Shown: piece by piece, positions 22,401 through 35,256 of the stretch
How positions within the stretch are numbered: position 1 is the first letter of the stretch
Layout: every line of letters begins with the position of its first letter
Assembly (NCBI GenBank): GCA_009667805.1
Contig: CM019075.1
Span: forward strand, 15,143,738-15,207,737
Direction: 5' to 3'
DNA from: Leptobrachium leishanense
Taxonomy: Eukaryota; Chordata; Amphibia; Anura; Megophryidae
DNA: 64,000 nucleotides
Made by a program: the position numbers and the translations under genes
The notes under the pieces: model-generated
Told to the model about the DNA's origin: nothing
Seen by the model: only the letters and a program-made list of their open reading frames with translations
Database searches by the model: none

Positions 22401-25400
22401 TAAGTGTAATAACAGAATATTGGGGTATATCTGTGTAATAACAGAATATTGGTGTAAGTGTAATAACACAGAATATTGGTGTATATTGGTGTAAGTGTAA
22501 TAACACAGAATATTGGGGTATATTGGTGTAAGAACAAAGAATATTGGGGTATAATGGTGTAAGTGTAATAACAGAATATTGGGGTATATTGGTGTAAGTG
22601 TAAACAGAATATTGGTGTATATCTGTGTAATAACAGAATATTGGTGTAATAACAGAATATATGTGTATTGGTGTAGGTGTAATAACAGAATATTGGGGTA
22701 TATTGGAGTAAGTGTAATAGCACAGAATATTGGGGTATATTGATGTGAGTGTAATAACACAGAATATTGGTGTATATAGGTGTAAGTGTAATAACAGAAT
22801 ATTGGTGTAAGAACATAATATTGGTGTACGGACAGAATATTGGAGTAAGTGTAAAAACACAGAATATTGGTGTATGTTGGTGTAAGAGTGAAAACAGAAT
22901 AATGGTGTAATAAGAGAATATTGGTGTGTATTGGTGTAATAACAGAATATTTGTGTATATTGGTGTAAGTGTAATAATAGAATATTGGTGTAAGTAATAA
23001 ATAACAGAATATTGGTGTATATTGGTGTAAGTGTAATAAAACAGAATATTGGGGTATATTGGTGTAAGTGTAATTACAGAATATTGGTGTATATTGGTGT
23101 ACTAACAGAATATTGGTGTATATTGGTGTACTAACAGAATATTGGTGTAAGTGTAATAACACAGAATATTGGGGTATATTGGTGTAAGTGTAAAAACACA
23201 GAATATTTGGGTATATTGGTGTAAGTGTAAACAGAATATTGGTGTATATCTGTAATAATAGAATATTGGTGTAATAACAGAATATTGGTGTAATAACAGA
23301 ATATATGTGTATTGGTGTAGGTGTAATAACAGAATATTGGGGTATATTGGAGTAAGTAATAGCACAGAATATTGGGGTATATTGATGTGAGTGTAATAAC
23401 AGAATATTGGTGTACTAACAGAATATTGGTGTAAGTAATAAATAACAGAATATTGGGGTATATTGGTGTAATAACAGAATATTGGTGTAAGTGTAATAAC
23501 ACAGAATATTGGTGTATATTGGTGTAAGTGTAATAAAACAGAATATTGGGGTATATTGGTGTAAGTGTAATAACACAGAATATTGGGGTATATTGGGGCA
23601 AGTGTAATAATACAGAATATTGGGGTATATTGGTGTAAGTGTAATAACACAGAATATTGGGGTATATTGGTGTGAGTTTAATAACACAGAATATTGGGGT
23701 ATATTGGGGTAAGTGTAATAATACAGAATATTGGGGTATATTGGTGTAAGTGTAATAACAGAATATTGGGGTATATTTGTGTAAGTGTAATAACACAGAA
23801 TATTGGGGTATATTGGTGTGAGTGTAATAACACAGAATATTGGGGTATATTGGTGTAAGTGTAAGAACACAGAATATTGGGGTATATTGGTGTGAGTGTA
23901 ATAACAGAATATTGGTGTATATTTGTGTAAGTGTAATAACACAGAATATTGGTGTATATTGGTGTAAGTGTAATAACACAGAATATTGAGGTATATTGGT
24001 GTATGTGTGAAAACAGAATATTGGGGTATATTGGTGTAAGTGTAATAACAGTATATTAGTGTAAGTGTAATAACACAGAATATTGGGGTATATTGGTGTA
24101 ATAACAGGATATTGCTGTAAGTGTAGTAACAGAATATTCGTGTGAGTTTAATAACACAGAATATTGGGGTATATTGGGGTAAGTGTAATACAGAATATTG
24201 GGGTATATTGGTGTAAGTGTAATAACACAGAATATTGGGGTATATTGGTGTAAGTGTAATAACACAGAATATTGGGGTATATTGGTGTAAGTGTAATAAC
24301 ACAGAATATTGGGGTATATTGGTGTGAGTTTAATAACACAGAATATTGGGGTATATTGGGGTAAGTAATAATACAGAATATTGGGGTATATTGGTGTAAG
24401 TGTAATAACAGAATATTGGGGTATATTGGTGTAAGAATACAGAATATTGGTGTATATTGATGTAAGTGTAATAACACAGAATATTGGGGTATATTGGTGT
24501 AAGTGTAATAACAGAATATTGGGGTATATTGGTGTAAGAATACAGAATATTGGTGTATATTGATGTAAGTGTAATAACACAGAATATTGGGGTATATTGG
24601 TGTAAGTGTAAAAACACAGAATATTTGGGTATATTGGTGTAAGTGTAAACAGAATATTGGTGTATATCTGTGTAATAACAGAATATTGGTGTATATCTGT
24701 AATAATAGAATATTGGTGTAATAACAGAATATTGGTGTAACAACAGAATATATGTGTATTGGTGAAGGTGTAATAACAGAATATTGGGGTATATTGCAGT
24801 AAGTAATAGCACAGAATATTGGGGTATATTGATGTGAGTGTAATAACAGAATATTGATGTAAGAACATAATATTGGTGTACGGACAGAATATTGGTGTAA
24901 GTGTAATAACAGAATATTGGTGTATATTGGTGCAAGTGTAATAACAGAATATTGGTATAAGAACATAATATTGGTGTACGGACAGAATATTGGTGTAAAT
25001 GCATTAACACAGAATATTGGTGGATGTTGGTGTAAGTGTGAAAACAGAATAATGGTGTAATAAGAGAATATTGGTGTGTATTGGTGTAATAACAGAATAT
25101 TGGTGTATATTGGTATACTAACAGAATATTGGTGTAAGTAATAAATAACAGAATATTGGGGTATATTGGTGTAAGTAATAACACTGAATATTGGGGTATA
25201 TTGGTGTAATAACAGAATATTGGTGTATATTGGTGTAAGTGTAATAACACAGAATATTTGGGTATATTGGTGTAAGTGTAAACAGAATATTGGTGTATAT
25301 CTGTGTAATAACAGAATATTGGTGTATATCTGTAATAATAGAATATTGGTGTAATAACAGAATATTGGTGTAATAACAGAATATTGGTGTAACAACAGAA

Positions 25401-27105
25401 TATATGTGTATTGGTGTAGGTGTAATAACAGAATATTGGGGTATATTGCAGTAAGTAATAGCACAGAATATTGGGGTATATTGATGTGAGTGTAATAACA
25501 GAATATTGATGTAAGAACATAATATTGGTGTACGGACAGAATATTGGTGTAAGTGTAATAACAGAATATTGGTGTATATTGGTGCAAGTGTAATAACAGA
25601 ATATTGGTATAAGAACATAATATTGGTGTACGGACAGAATATTGGTGTAAATGCATTAACACAGAATATTGGTGGATGTTGGTGTAAGTGTGAAAACAGA
25701 ATAATGGTGTAATAAGAGAATATTGGTGTGTATTGGTGTAATAACAGAATATTGGTGTATATTGGTATACTAACAGAATATTGGTGTAAGTAATAAATAA
25801 CAGAATATTGGGGTATATTGGTGTAAGTAATAACACTGAATATTGGGGTATATTGGTGTAATAACAGAATATTGGGGTATATTGGTGTAAGTGTAATAAC
25901 ACAGAATATTGGTGTATATTGGTGTAAGTGTAAGAAAACAGAATATTGGGGTATATTGGGGTAAGTGTAATAATACAGAATATTGGGGTATATTGGTGTG
26001 AGTTTAATAACACAGAATATTGGGGTATATTGGTGTAAGTGTAATAACACAGAATATTGGTGTAAGTGTAATAATACAGAATATTGGGGTATATTGGGTG
26101 TAATAATACAGAATATTGGTGTATATTGGTGTGAGTGTAATAACAGAATATTGGTGTATATTGGTGTAAGTGTAATAACACAGAATATTGGGGTATATTG
26201 GTGTAAGTGTAATAACAGAATATTGGGGTATATTGGTGTAAGTGTAATAACAGAATCTTGGGGTATATTGGTGTGAGTGTAGTAACACAGTATATTGGTG
26301 TAAGTGTAATAACAGAATATTGGGGTATATTGGGGTAAGTGTAATAATACAGAATATTGGGGTATATTGGTGTAAGTGTAATAACACAGAATATTGGGGT
26401 ATATTGGTGTGAGTTTAATAACACAGAATATTGGGGTATATTGGTGTAAGTGTAATAACACAGAATATTGAGGTATATTGGTGTGAGTGTAATAACAGAA
26501 TATTGGGGTATATTGGTGTGAGTGTAATAACACAGAATATTGGGGTATATTGGTGTAAGTGTAATAACACAGAATATTGGGGTATATTGGTGTAAGTGTA
26601 ATAACACAGAATATTGGGGTATATTGGTGTAAGTGTAATAACACAGAATATTGGGGTATATTGGTGTAAGTGTAATAACAGAATATTGGGGTATATTGGT
26701 GTGAGTGTAATAACACAGAATATTGGGGTATATTGGTGTAAGTGTAATAACAGAATATTGGGGTATATTGGTGTGAGTGTAATAACAGAATATTGGGGTA
26801 TATTGGGGTAAGTGTAATAACACAGAATATGGGGTATATTGTGTAAGTGTAATAACAGAATATTGGGGTATATTGGTGGTGAGTGTAATAACAGAATATT
26901 GGGGTATATTGGTGTAAGTGTAATAACAGAATATTGGGGTATATTGGTGTAAGTGTAATAACAGAATATTGGGGTATATTGGTGTAAGTGTAATAACAGA
27001 ATATTGGGGTATATTGGTGTGAGTGTAATAACAGAATATTGGGGTATATTGGTGTGAGTGTAATAACAGAATATTGGGGTATATTGGTGTGAGTGTAGTA
27101 AGGGG
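19480..27105. repeat. 7.6 kb AT-rich minisatellite with higher-order repeats
   Basis: Over 200 copies of a unit with full form TTGGTGTAAGTGTAATAACA then CAGAATATTGGGGTATA (37 bp), plus shorter derivatives lacking parts (17-33 bp). From about 19480 to 23000 and 24600 to 25860 the short forms dominate. From 23500 to 24600 and 25860 to 27105 the full unit is more regular. Longer segments are duplicated. The string GTAAGAACATAATATTGGTG recurs at about 20297, 21369, 22808, 24859 and 25512, and a ~650-bp block around 24850-25500 is repeated almost exactly at 25500-26150. Minus-strand frames over 1000 codons (ITLTPIYPNIL-type) are artefacts. Confidence 0.95.
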
Positions 27106-27559
27106 CACATTGTTCCATACAGTGACAGACAGTAGACACAGCTGATCACAGAGTAACTGACAGGATGGATTGATATCATTTCCTCTCTCTGTTCCAGACA
27201 CAGGTTTAATACAGAGACATTCCTGGAACAGATACAATACTGCACATAAACACAGGCATTTCTCTCTCCATAATACAGAGGCAGGTGTAATAGGAGGTCA
27301 GTGAGTATCATGCCGACATGTAGAAAACACAGGCATGTGTTGGCCAAGTCTGGAGCCCACAAACCTATGAAAATACACACACGTCACGTGATAACAGCAG
27401 GTGCCATATACACAGGGAGCTGCATATTACACACATATACTATACAGGGTGTACCCCCTTATACAGTGTGCCTGTGTGACAGGTGTATGGAGCTCCCCAT
27501 AATGTGTTAAGGGAGAGGTGTAGCTCTCTGCCCCCACCCAGCGTAACCCCCCTGCGTGC
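27106..27559. other. spacer between the large array and a CpG-rich stretch
   Basis: Single-copy-looking sequence without recognised exons, becoming GC-rich toward the right. Confidence 0.5.
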
Positions 27560-27885
27560 CCCCCATACCCCCTCCTCCCCCACTCACCTCCGCACACTGT
27601 CCTTTCCAACCTGAGACTGAGCGCTGCACCTCCAGCTGCACTCCGCCCCTGCCAGGCGCCCCACCCCCGTGATCACACCTCCTCCAATAGACGCTCAGCA
27701 GCGCTCCTGTTCTTCCCTTCGCGATTGGGCGAGGGAGCGGCCCTGGGAAGGTAAGGGTAGGCACAACCTGGAGTAGAGATGGATATGGGCACGTGACCTC
27801 AGGCAGGCCGACGCCATGTTTTTGGTTGTTAAGCAACCAGTAGATGGTGGCAGGCACCTGGTCTGAGCTCCATGGTGAGTGAGTG
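27560..27885. promoter_or_regulatory. CpG-rich candidate promoter, possibly bidirectional
   Basis: GC-rich stretch with a CCAAT box (27684-27688), an inverted one (ATTGG, 27724-27728), an E-box CACGTG (27790-27795) and GTTGTTAAGCAAC at 27825-27837. The last fits the RFX X-box pattern RYYNYY-N-RRNRAC found at ciliary gene promoters. Consensus-like splice donors occur on both strands: AAG|GTAAGG at 27748 and ATG|GTGAGT at 27872 on plus, and GAG|GTGAGT on minus at 27590-27582. No coding exon can be identified from sequence alone, so the direction and gene are unknown. Confidence 0.4.
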
Positions 27886-27987
27886 AGCCACATGAGGTGG
27901 TTTTATTTATACAGCACAGCTAGTGTAAAATATAACTATATCCTCCACATAATGAGGAACATCTGCATTGTGTAAAATATAACTATC

Positions 27988-28371
27988 AGGTCTATTCACT
28001 AAAAGGTGAAACTCAGGAGAATTGACAGGAGAAGAGAACAATCTAGACCAAATAGCTGATTTGAAAAGTGAGACAAATGGGAGAATTTTTCTGGTTTGGC
28101 TATTTTTTACCTAGGGTTTTCACTTCTCCAGTCATTCTCCTGTTTTTCACCTTTCTCTGAATAGACCTGTCAATCTTTCGCCAACAGGGTTATAAAGAGA
28201 TAGGGGAAAACCAGGAGAATGACTGGAGAAGTGAAAATTCTAGGTGAAATTAGCAAAACCAGAAAAATTCTCCCATTTATCTCACTTTCCAAATCGGCTA
28301 TTTGGTCTACATTGTTCATTCTCCTGCCAATTCTCCTGGTTTTCACCTCTCTCTGAATAATCCTGACAACG
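27988..28371. mobile_element. two adjacent palindromic MITEs
   Basis: Two neighbouring copies (about 27988-28171 and 28184-28371) of an element with ends like CAGGTCTATTCAGAGAAAGG then TGAAA. Inner arms contain GGAGAATGACTGGAGAAGTG and CAAATGGGAGAATTTTTCTG. The same family occurs three times inside the hAT element at 36609-37306. No firm TSD can be assigned. Confidence 0.75.
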
Positions 28372-28375
28372 TGGA

Positions 28376-29858
28376 AAATGTATATGCGTTGTGAAAAATA
28401 TTTATTAGACATAATAATTGTGAAAAAAATTACGGTGACTAAAATCAATGGCCATTGACTTTCAACATTTAGTTTTTTGTATATTAAAAACGGTTTTTGC
28501 TAATGAAGCATTAACGTTTAATAAAAATAACAAAAAACTGCTACGAATAAATCAGAGATAAATGTTAATAAGATAAAATAAATATATTGTAGCTCCTTCT
28601 TTCATGGTAACACCATTCCCATCATCAATGAATGCATATGGAGAGCAGCTGGAGATGTAAAGATCGTAGGGCATTTTTGAAATCTGCCCCAGCTGAGGCT
28701 GCTCTGGGCATGCTCAGTCCGTCACAGTGTAATGTGAGCGCTCCATCATCTAAAAATCTAACTATCAGCAGCCATTGTTTGACTGCCCCAATATACAAAT
28801 GTGCCTTGCCATTCCTGGAATCCAGGGGCTCATGGAGCAAAAAGGTCAGAGCGCCACCTGTAATATGTCAGAGACCAGAACAAAAATTGCCACCAGCAAA
28901 GGTAGGACATCACTGTGCGTGTGCGGCGTTACGCGGGGAGTCACCTGTCTCTTTTTGCTGGTGGTCACTCTTGTTATGGTTGCAGGTGCATTAAATGCCT
29001 GCTGCCGCACCTCCTGACGTGGAGGTCACTCTCCTGGCCCTCCTTCCTCAGTACGCCACTGGTGGGACCTTCTCCTGCCCTGCTGTTAACGGCCCGAGCC
29101 ACTACTCTAAACTTACCAGTTTGCAGCTCGGAACTTGCAGCAGGACACTGGACATTGGCACCTCCTAAACTTTGTATAGGCTTCATAAGTAACGATTAAG
29201 CCCTGTGCTAGCTCGCTGTTCTCAACTGGAGTTGGCAAAGCTGGAAGAAAATACAATAACGTCTCTCGGAGTCTGGTGTTAAGTGATTTTGCTTTTGCAG
29301 TCTATATCATGTCTGGCCAAAAGATAGAAACCAAGCTGTGAAGCACCGTGGGAGTTGTAGTCGAACAGCAAGTGGGAATTACCAGGCTCCCGAAATGTAG
29401 ATTTTAGACCTCAGTGCACCATCCCTAGGCCAATGGATGTAATGGGATGTGATGTCCTACATGCTATACCCAGGTGGAGGTCCATTCAGTAAGTGTTTTA
29501 CTGGAATAGTTGGTAAGATTGGATCACGGTGCCATTTATTCACTATATCAAGTACCTGGAAAGTCAATATCTATTTTCTTCCAGTAAACACGGGGATCTG
29601 AAATAATTACAGAGCAAAATCAATTACTCGATTACATCAATTATTAGCTATTAGACACGTTTGGTTGATCCAATCACACTCTACAAAGAACTTACATGGC
29701 CAATCAGAAAACCGAGAGTTGACACTGTATGATCTGGATTTTTCCCATATCCAAAGGGAACAATATTCCCGTGACACACACATATATATATATACCATCC
29801 TATATAAGGTCTGCATGAGAGCCGCTCTTCCCTAGGTGTGTCAGGAATAAAGTCCATG
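28376..29858. other. non-coding DNA, no gene recognised
   Basis: AT-rich to 28620, then mixed sequence. A short degraded fragment near 29310-29390 contains the GGGAGTTGTAGT stem of small MITEs. Open frames at 28632-28994 and 28915-29199 on plus are unassigned. Confidence 0.45.
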
Positions 29859-29866
29859 ACCATATA

Positions 29867-31253
29867 CAGTGGCGTCACTAGGGTTGGTGTCACCCAGTGC
29901 GGAAACTCATGGTGTCACCCCCTCGACTCGAGCGACGAGCCGCCCCTCAGTTTAACACAAAATGATGTAAACTATTGTTACTCATATGCAGCACTCCCAT
30001 ATAACGCTAAATGTAAGACAATAGATATATTAATTCCTAGCAAAATTACACCATAATATTACCAGATCATATGACGAATACAAAGGAATTCGAATTTATT
30101 TAAAACATTTAGAAAATGTTTAATTTTAAGGAATAAACTTAATGCCATAAAATAATATGGGGCTTATTTATTTTCATAAAATGCCAGTGTTTGATTTTGG
30201 CAATGTGGTAACTAACAACAGACTGTTTTTTGCCTGTGTTCTCTCAGATTTCAAAATAATAATATAAACCCATATATTCTAAAATTTTAGAATTTGAGAT
30301 GAGAAGAACACAGGCAAAAAACACTTTTTGATTTTACTTTTAATTGGATTTTACAATTGATTTGTCAGGCTCAGCTCAGCTGTTTCACACAGACTCACAC
30401 TGTCTAGACGCTCTGTCTCTCCCGACTCGAGTCCTCAGAAGACAGCCAGAGCCCAGAGCTGCCCAGGCAGCAGGTGAGAGGGACTGGGACTGGGAGCAGC
30501 CGAGCAGGAGGCACCACGCACACGCACACACGCCTCAGCTCCCGCGCGCTTCTAAAGAAAATGCGCCACGGCTCGAGGGAGCTGTTAGGGCGGTGGGCGG
30601 GCTGCCGCCGATGAGAGGCGTCAGCGCGCAGGCGCTGCTCTGAATTCCCTTGAGCGGCGTCAGAGGGGGTGGGATCTGCGCGGCCATCTTTGATGCGTCA
30701 CGTGCAGCGTGGCGACGGCGTGCGCTCGAGTGTCGCTGTGTGCAGATAGAGAGTAATGCGGCACAGCGCGGCAGCATGATGCTCCACCTCCACCCATCAT
30801 GGATGGATATGGAGGATCATGCTGCCGCGTTGCGCCGCATTACTCTATCTGCACTGCACAGACACTCGAGCTGCACGCCGTCGCCACGCTGCACGTGACG
30901 CATCAAAGATGGCCGCGGGCGCCGGGTGGCACTGGCAGCATGATCCTTCCTCCGGCTCCAGGCTCCAGATGACTGGCGGTGCCGGAATCAAAGATGGCCG
31001 CGGGCGGCGTGGGGCATGATGAAGATCCACAGTCCACTCCAGACCAGGAAATGGAATCCTCCACTGTCCACATCCGATCCGGATCACCTCCTCCATGGGG
31101 GGGGGGGTCCTCCATGGGGGGGGGTAACCTGCACGGCGGACGGAAAAAAAAAAATCCTCAAAAAAAACTCAAACAGCTTGTGACGGTGTCACCCCGCCAA
31201 GGGTGTCACCTGGTGCGGGCCACCCCCCCCGCCCCCACCCAGCGACGCCACTG
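29867..31253. mobile_element. hAT-type element, CpG-rich interior
   Basis: 1387 bp with short inverted ends CAGTGGCGTC and GACGCCACTG. An exact 8-bp duplication ACCATATA flanks it (29859-29866 and 31254-31261). GTGTCACCC motifs follow each end in opposite orientation. The interior holds no transposase. It contains a CpG-rich section with a ~101-bp palindrome (30680-30916) and an exon-like stretch ending CAG|GTGAGAG at about 30470. A captured genomic fragment is possible but unproven. Confidence 0.88.
30680..30916. repeat. long CpG-rich palindrome
   Basis: Arms of about 101 bp (30680-30780 and 30816-30916), each with GCCATCTTTGATGCGTCACG and CGTGGCGACGGCGTGC in opposite orientation, around a 35-bp loop. 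Arm identity is high with a few substitutions and small indels. Part of the arm (AAAGATGGCCGCGGGC) recurs at about 30990. It could form a large cruciform or, if transcribed, a hairpin RNA. Confidence 0.9.
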
Positions 31254-31423
31254 ACCATATACCTGGTTCAGCTTTTATGACTGAAGCAATGTGTTTGTGT
31301 CCATGGTGTTATGTTATGCATGGCCTACACCAGTATAAAACAGTGGATAAAGCAATATATCTTTGAAATGCTTCAATACAGGCTTCACGTTGACCTTCCA
31401 CAAGCATTAAAATATGTATAAGG

Positions 31424-32061
31424 TAGAAGTGTGCACAGCTGAAAAATTAGTTTTGTTTCGTTTCATAATAATTTTGTTTTCGTAATTCCGTTACATTTTG
31501 ATTCGTTTCGTTATTTCGTTTTTGTTTGGTATCTTGGATCGCTAATAAAAAACATTTTCATTTAGGATCGATTCGATATTTGATATCGATTTGAATTTCA
31601 GATCACTAAATAAAACCCCAATAAATAAAATCCTGCTGTTAAAAGGCAAGCTAGGGTTAAATATTACATTGGCCTGTGGTGCTGACAACAGATTCAGCAC
31701 CACAGGCCAATTTACAGGGACAGGGTCATTTGTGAAACCGTCAAACAAATCTGTTTCATGTTCTTTGCTTTAGTACTGACTTGTATGTATTGTAAATTGG
31801 GATCGAGTTGATTTTTGATATCAATTCGAATTTCGGATCACTAAATAAAACCCCAATAAATCAAGTCTTGCTCAGGAATCATTTAATCAATGGTTCTCTT
31901 GTGAAACAGTATAACGAATCAAATTTGTTACATATCGGTTCGTTTAGTTTTCGTTTCAATTCGGATGAAATAAATTCGTTATATTGGAAGTACTTCCGAA
32001 ATACGAATTAACGAAATTCGTAATGAATTGAGATTCGTCTTGAAACGAATGCACACCTCTA
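31424..32061. mobile_element. hAT-type element
   Basis: 638 bp with inverted ends TAGAAGTGTGCAcagctga and (complement) TAGAGGTGTGCATTCGTTTC. An exact 8-bp duplication GTATAAGG lies at 31416-31423 and 32062-32069. The interior is rich in TTCGTTTCGTT and ATCGATTCGAT strings near both ends and has no transposase frame, so it is a non-autonomous copy. Confidence 0.88.
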
Positions 32062-32124
32062 GTATAAGGTTGTGTTCCTCGGTCAGCAAGAGCTGAGGAT
32101 AAACCCAAACGGGATGGACTAAAG

Positions 32125-32259
32125 CAGGGCTGTCAAACTCCGGTCTGCCAGATGTTTCTGAACTACAACTCCCATGATTCTCTGGCCATCTATTACATTG
32201 AAGGAATTCTGGGAATTGTAGGCATCAATATCTGGGGGGCTGTGAGTGTGACAGCCCTG
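32125..32259. mobile_element. 135-bp hAT MITE
   Basis: Inverted ends CAGGGCTGTCAAACTC and (complement) CAGGGCTGTCACACTC, inner arms AACTACAACTCCCATGATTC and partner. Flanking 8-mers GACTAAAG (32117-32124) and GACTAAGG (32260-32267) differ at one base. A textbook short hAT MITE. Confidence 0.9.
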
Positions 32260-32267
32260 GACTAAGG

Positions 32268-32684
32268 AAATGTGTGCCAAGCTTCTGTCGGACTGACCCC
32301 ACAAGATTTTAAGTGGACAAAGAGGGCCCATGGCGTTTTAGGGAATGGCGCAGGAGGGGGAGTTAGAGACCAGCTAGGCTATTCCCAGACTTTTTAGATT
32401 ACGTCATGGCCTACCAGGTAGCTAAAAACATAATTTGGCACAAAAGCAGTCTATTAGGAAACGCTCGCGCCTAGGGGCGTATTGTGCCTTTTTTGGTCAA
32501 GGTGAAAAGGGCAAGCACAGCACCTACAATATATAACTATAAGAAAGATAGCTGCTGGCAACAATGGGATGTCACGCGCATGCACAGCGAGGACATTGCT
32601 GGACAATGCAAATGTCGCACCCGATGCAAACGGATCACGCATGACAACATCACCATTCATGCATGCCGTGCATCATGCCCCCAC
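32268..32684. other. non-coding DNA, no gene recognised
   Basis: No repeat ends or exon signals that I can support. Confidence 0.45.
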
Positions 32685-32980
32685 TGCCGTCCCTCTTGGC
32701 ATGCAGCTCCGCTCACTGCTGTCCTTCTTGGCATGCCACTCGGCCCACTGCTGCCTCTCTTAGTATGCCGCTCGGCCCGCTGTCATCTTCCTTGGCATGC
32801 CGCTCGACCCACAGCCGTCTCTCTTGGCATGCAGCTCAGCCCATTGCCATCCCTCTTGGCATGCAGCTCGGCCCACTGCTGTCCCTCTTGGCATACCACT
32901 TGGCCTACTGCCTTCCCTCTTGGCATACCACTTGGCCAACTGCTTTCCCTCTTTGCATGCTGCTCGGTACGCTGCTGCTC
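32685..32980. repeat. diverged 30-bp minisatellite
   Basis: About ten copies of a unit like CCCTCTTGGCATGCAGCTCG then GCCCACTGCT, with considerable drift between copies (cataccactt, tagtatgccg). The drift suggests an older array than its neighbours. The plus-strand frame of 190 codons through it is a repeat by-product. Confidence 0.85.
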
Positions 32981-33855
32981 ATGGTTAGTTTTTGTATTTG
33001 AACCGTATGGATTAGTTTTACGAATCTCCTCCTCTCTTGTAAGTGTTTGGGTTTGATTAGCCATGTTTTACCTTTCATATGTTGTTTAAGCACACAGAGC
33101 TGTATAATTCTTGCCTCCTTTGCTCTTCTAAAGATCATTGGGGGTGGATTAGGGAAAATATTCCGCAGCCACAGTTTATGTGTCGTCTACTCTGTGTGGG
33201 TACGAATACCTCCTGGGTTCAGCGGAAAAGGGCACCTGGGGTACCAGGATCTGTAACATATACAATATCTAAATTGGTCAATCTTTTTGTGATTTTTTAA
33301 GTACTTTTTTTATTACCATCTAAGCCAACACTTGGCTATCCAATGATATTTCACGTGGCTCGAAGGTGTGCCCAGTGTGTAATTAATTTATAAATTACGG
33401 GGCAAGTTGAGGGTCTATGAGGCAGGTCTGAGGTTTACTGAGTGATGTGGCTTGCTCCTGATGAAGCTGTCGGATCATATGTCGTTGAGCTTGGCTGTTC
33501 TTTATTGAATCTTTTTAGCAGTCACTTTTCTGTCATCCTTTATTTCCTGATTGACCATCTCACCGCTATATTTAGGCTCTGGTTTTTGGAGGGCAGTTGG
33601 TCCATCCTTGATTTATGGTCCCTGAGGATATTAGCAACGGATCTATACAGATAACTAACACGTAGGGACCACTGCAGTGAATGTGCCATTATTTTGCTCT
33701 ACCGCAATTCATGTGATAATTGTGGGCAATAGTGGCCGAAGTACCACTACCTTTCACCTATGGCACCTGTTAATAAAACCCACAGACACCATATTGGTTT
33801 ACTCTGGGTACATGTAGGCCAACTGGGCCACCATAGGCGTCTACTAGTCTGGTAG
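32981..33855. other. non-coding DNA, no gene recognised
   Basis: Mixed sequence without identifiable exons or terminal repeats. Confidence 0.45.
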
Positions 33856-33859
33856 TTAA

Positions 33860-35256
33860 AGGGCCATTACCACCAAAAAATGTAATGTCCTTATTTTGTT
33901 TATTTCATGTTGCTGATATCTTACATGTGCTTTTTCCTCTATATGTGTCACTGGTTGCATCTATTGTGTGATATTTTCCTCTATATGTGTCACTGGGTGC
34001 ATCCATTGTGTGATATTTTCCTCTATATGTGTCGCTGAGTGCATCCATTGTGTGATATTTTCCTCTATATGTGTCACTGGGCGCATCCATTGTGTGATAT
34101 TTTCCTCTATATGTGTCGCTGAGTGCATCCATTGTGATATTTTCCTCTATATGTGTCACTGGGTGCATCCATTGTGTGATATTTTCCTCTATATGTGTCA
34201 CTGGGTGCATCGATTGTGTGATATTTCCTCTATTTGTGTCACTGGGTGCATCCATTGTGTGATATTTTCCTCTATATGTGTCGCTGGGTGCATCCATTGT
34301 GTGATATTTCCTCTATTTGTGTCACTGGGTGCATCCATTGTGTGATATTTTCCTCTATATGTGTCACTGGGTGCATCCATTGTGTGATATTTCCCTCTAT
34401 ATGTGTCACTGGGTGCATCCATTGTGTGATATTTCCTCTATTTGTGTCACTGGGTGCATCCATTGTGTGATATTTTCCTCTATATGTGTCGCTGGGTGCA
34501 TCCATTGTGTGATATTTTCCTCTATATGTGTCGCTGGGTGCATCCATTGTGTGATATTTCCTCTATTTGTGTCACTGGGTGCATCCATTGTGTGATATTT
34601 TCCTCTATATGTGTCACTGGGTGCATCCATTGTGTGATATTTCCTCTATTTGTGTCACTGGGTGCATCCATTGTGTGATATTTTCCTCTATATGTGTCAC
34701 TGGGTGCATCCATTGTGTGATATTTTCCTCTATATGTGTCGCTGGGTGCATCCATTGTGTGATATTTTGTGTTGTATCTTTCCATCACTTGCTCCTCACT
34801 GTGTGGCTTTGGCCATAGAATGGAGTGAATGGTTCAGTTACTGACTCACATCATTGTATTGTGTGGGATGTATTCAAAGGACATCACCAGGGGCTAGATT
34901 ATAAAGCTTTTAAGATACCTGTCTTATCTCATTCAGCTGCCAGCTCTTATCTCAGGTAGCCTATAGAACAATAGCCTTATCTAAACATTCCATCCTTCAC
35001 CTCATTAACTGGTAAATATCATAGGTTAAGTAAACAAGAGCCACAATGCAAACTGTTTGGTAAATGTTGCATCATGGGGAAAATCCAAATCCAAGCATTG
35101 GAACCCGTAGATAAAATACCAAATTAAATTTTTCCTTTTTTCATGAAATTACTTAAAACAAAGAAAAAAAAAACAAACATCATGTGTTTTATAATGTGGT
35201 TTTGTTTGTAATGCAGGAGTAATCTAGTTACAATTTATGTAAGTGGTAGTGTCCCT
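33860..35256. mobile_element. piggyBac-type element carrying a minisatellite
   Basis: 1397 bp with inverted ends AGGGCCATTACCACCAAAAA and (complement) AGGGACACTACCACTTACAT. TTAA is intact on both sides (33856-33859 and 35257-35260). This is the AGGGACACT-type TTAA element that is very common in frogs. No transposase remains. A 42-bp minisatellite occupies 33928-34772; the right half is AT-rich filler. Confidence 0.82.
33928..34772. repeat. 42-bp minisatellite inside the piggyBac-type element
   Basis: About 20 units of the form TATTTTCCTCTATATGTGTC then ACTGGGTGCATCCATTGTGTGA. Variants (tatTTCctc, tatTtgtg, tcGctg, gAgtgc) alternate in repeated patterns, showing multi-unit duplication. Both strands are open in several frames purely from unit content. 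Confidence 0.95.

Noticed and set aside
19831..27237. Minus-strand frames of over 1000 codons (ITLTPIYPNIL-type)
   Set aside because: They follow the AT-rich minisatellite unit, and several overlapping frames are open at once with frame jumps between unit variants.
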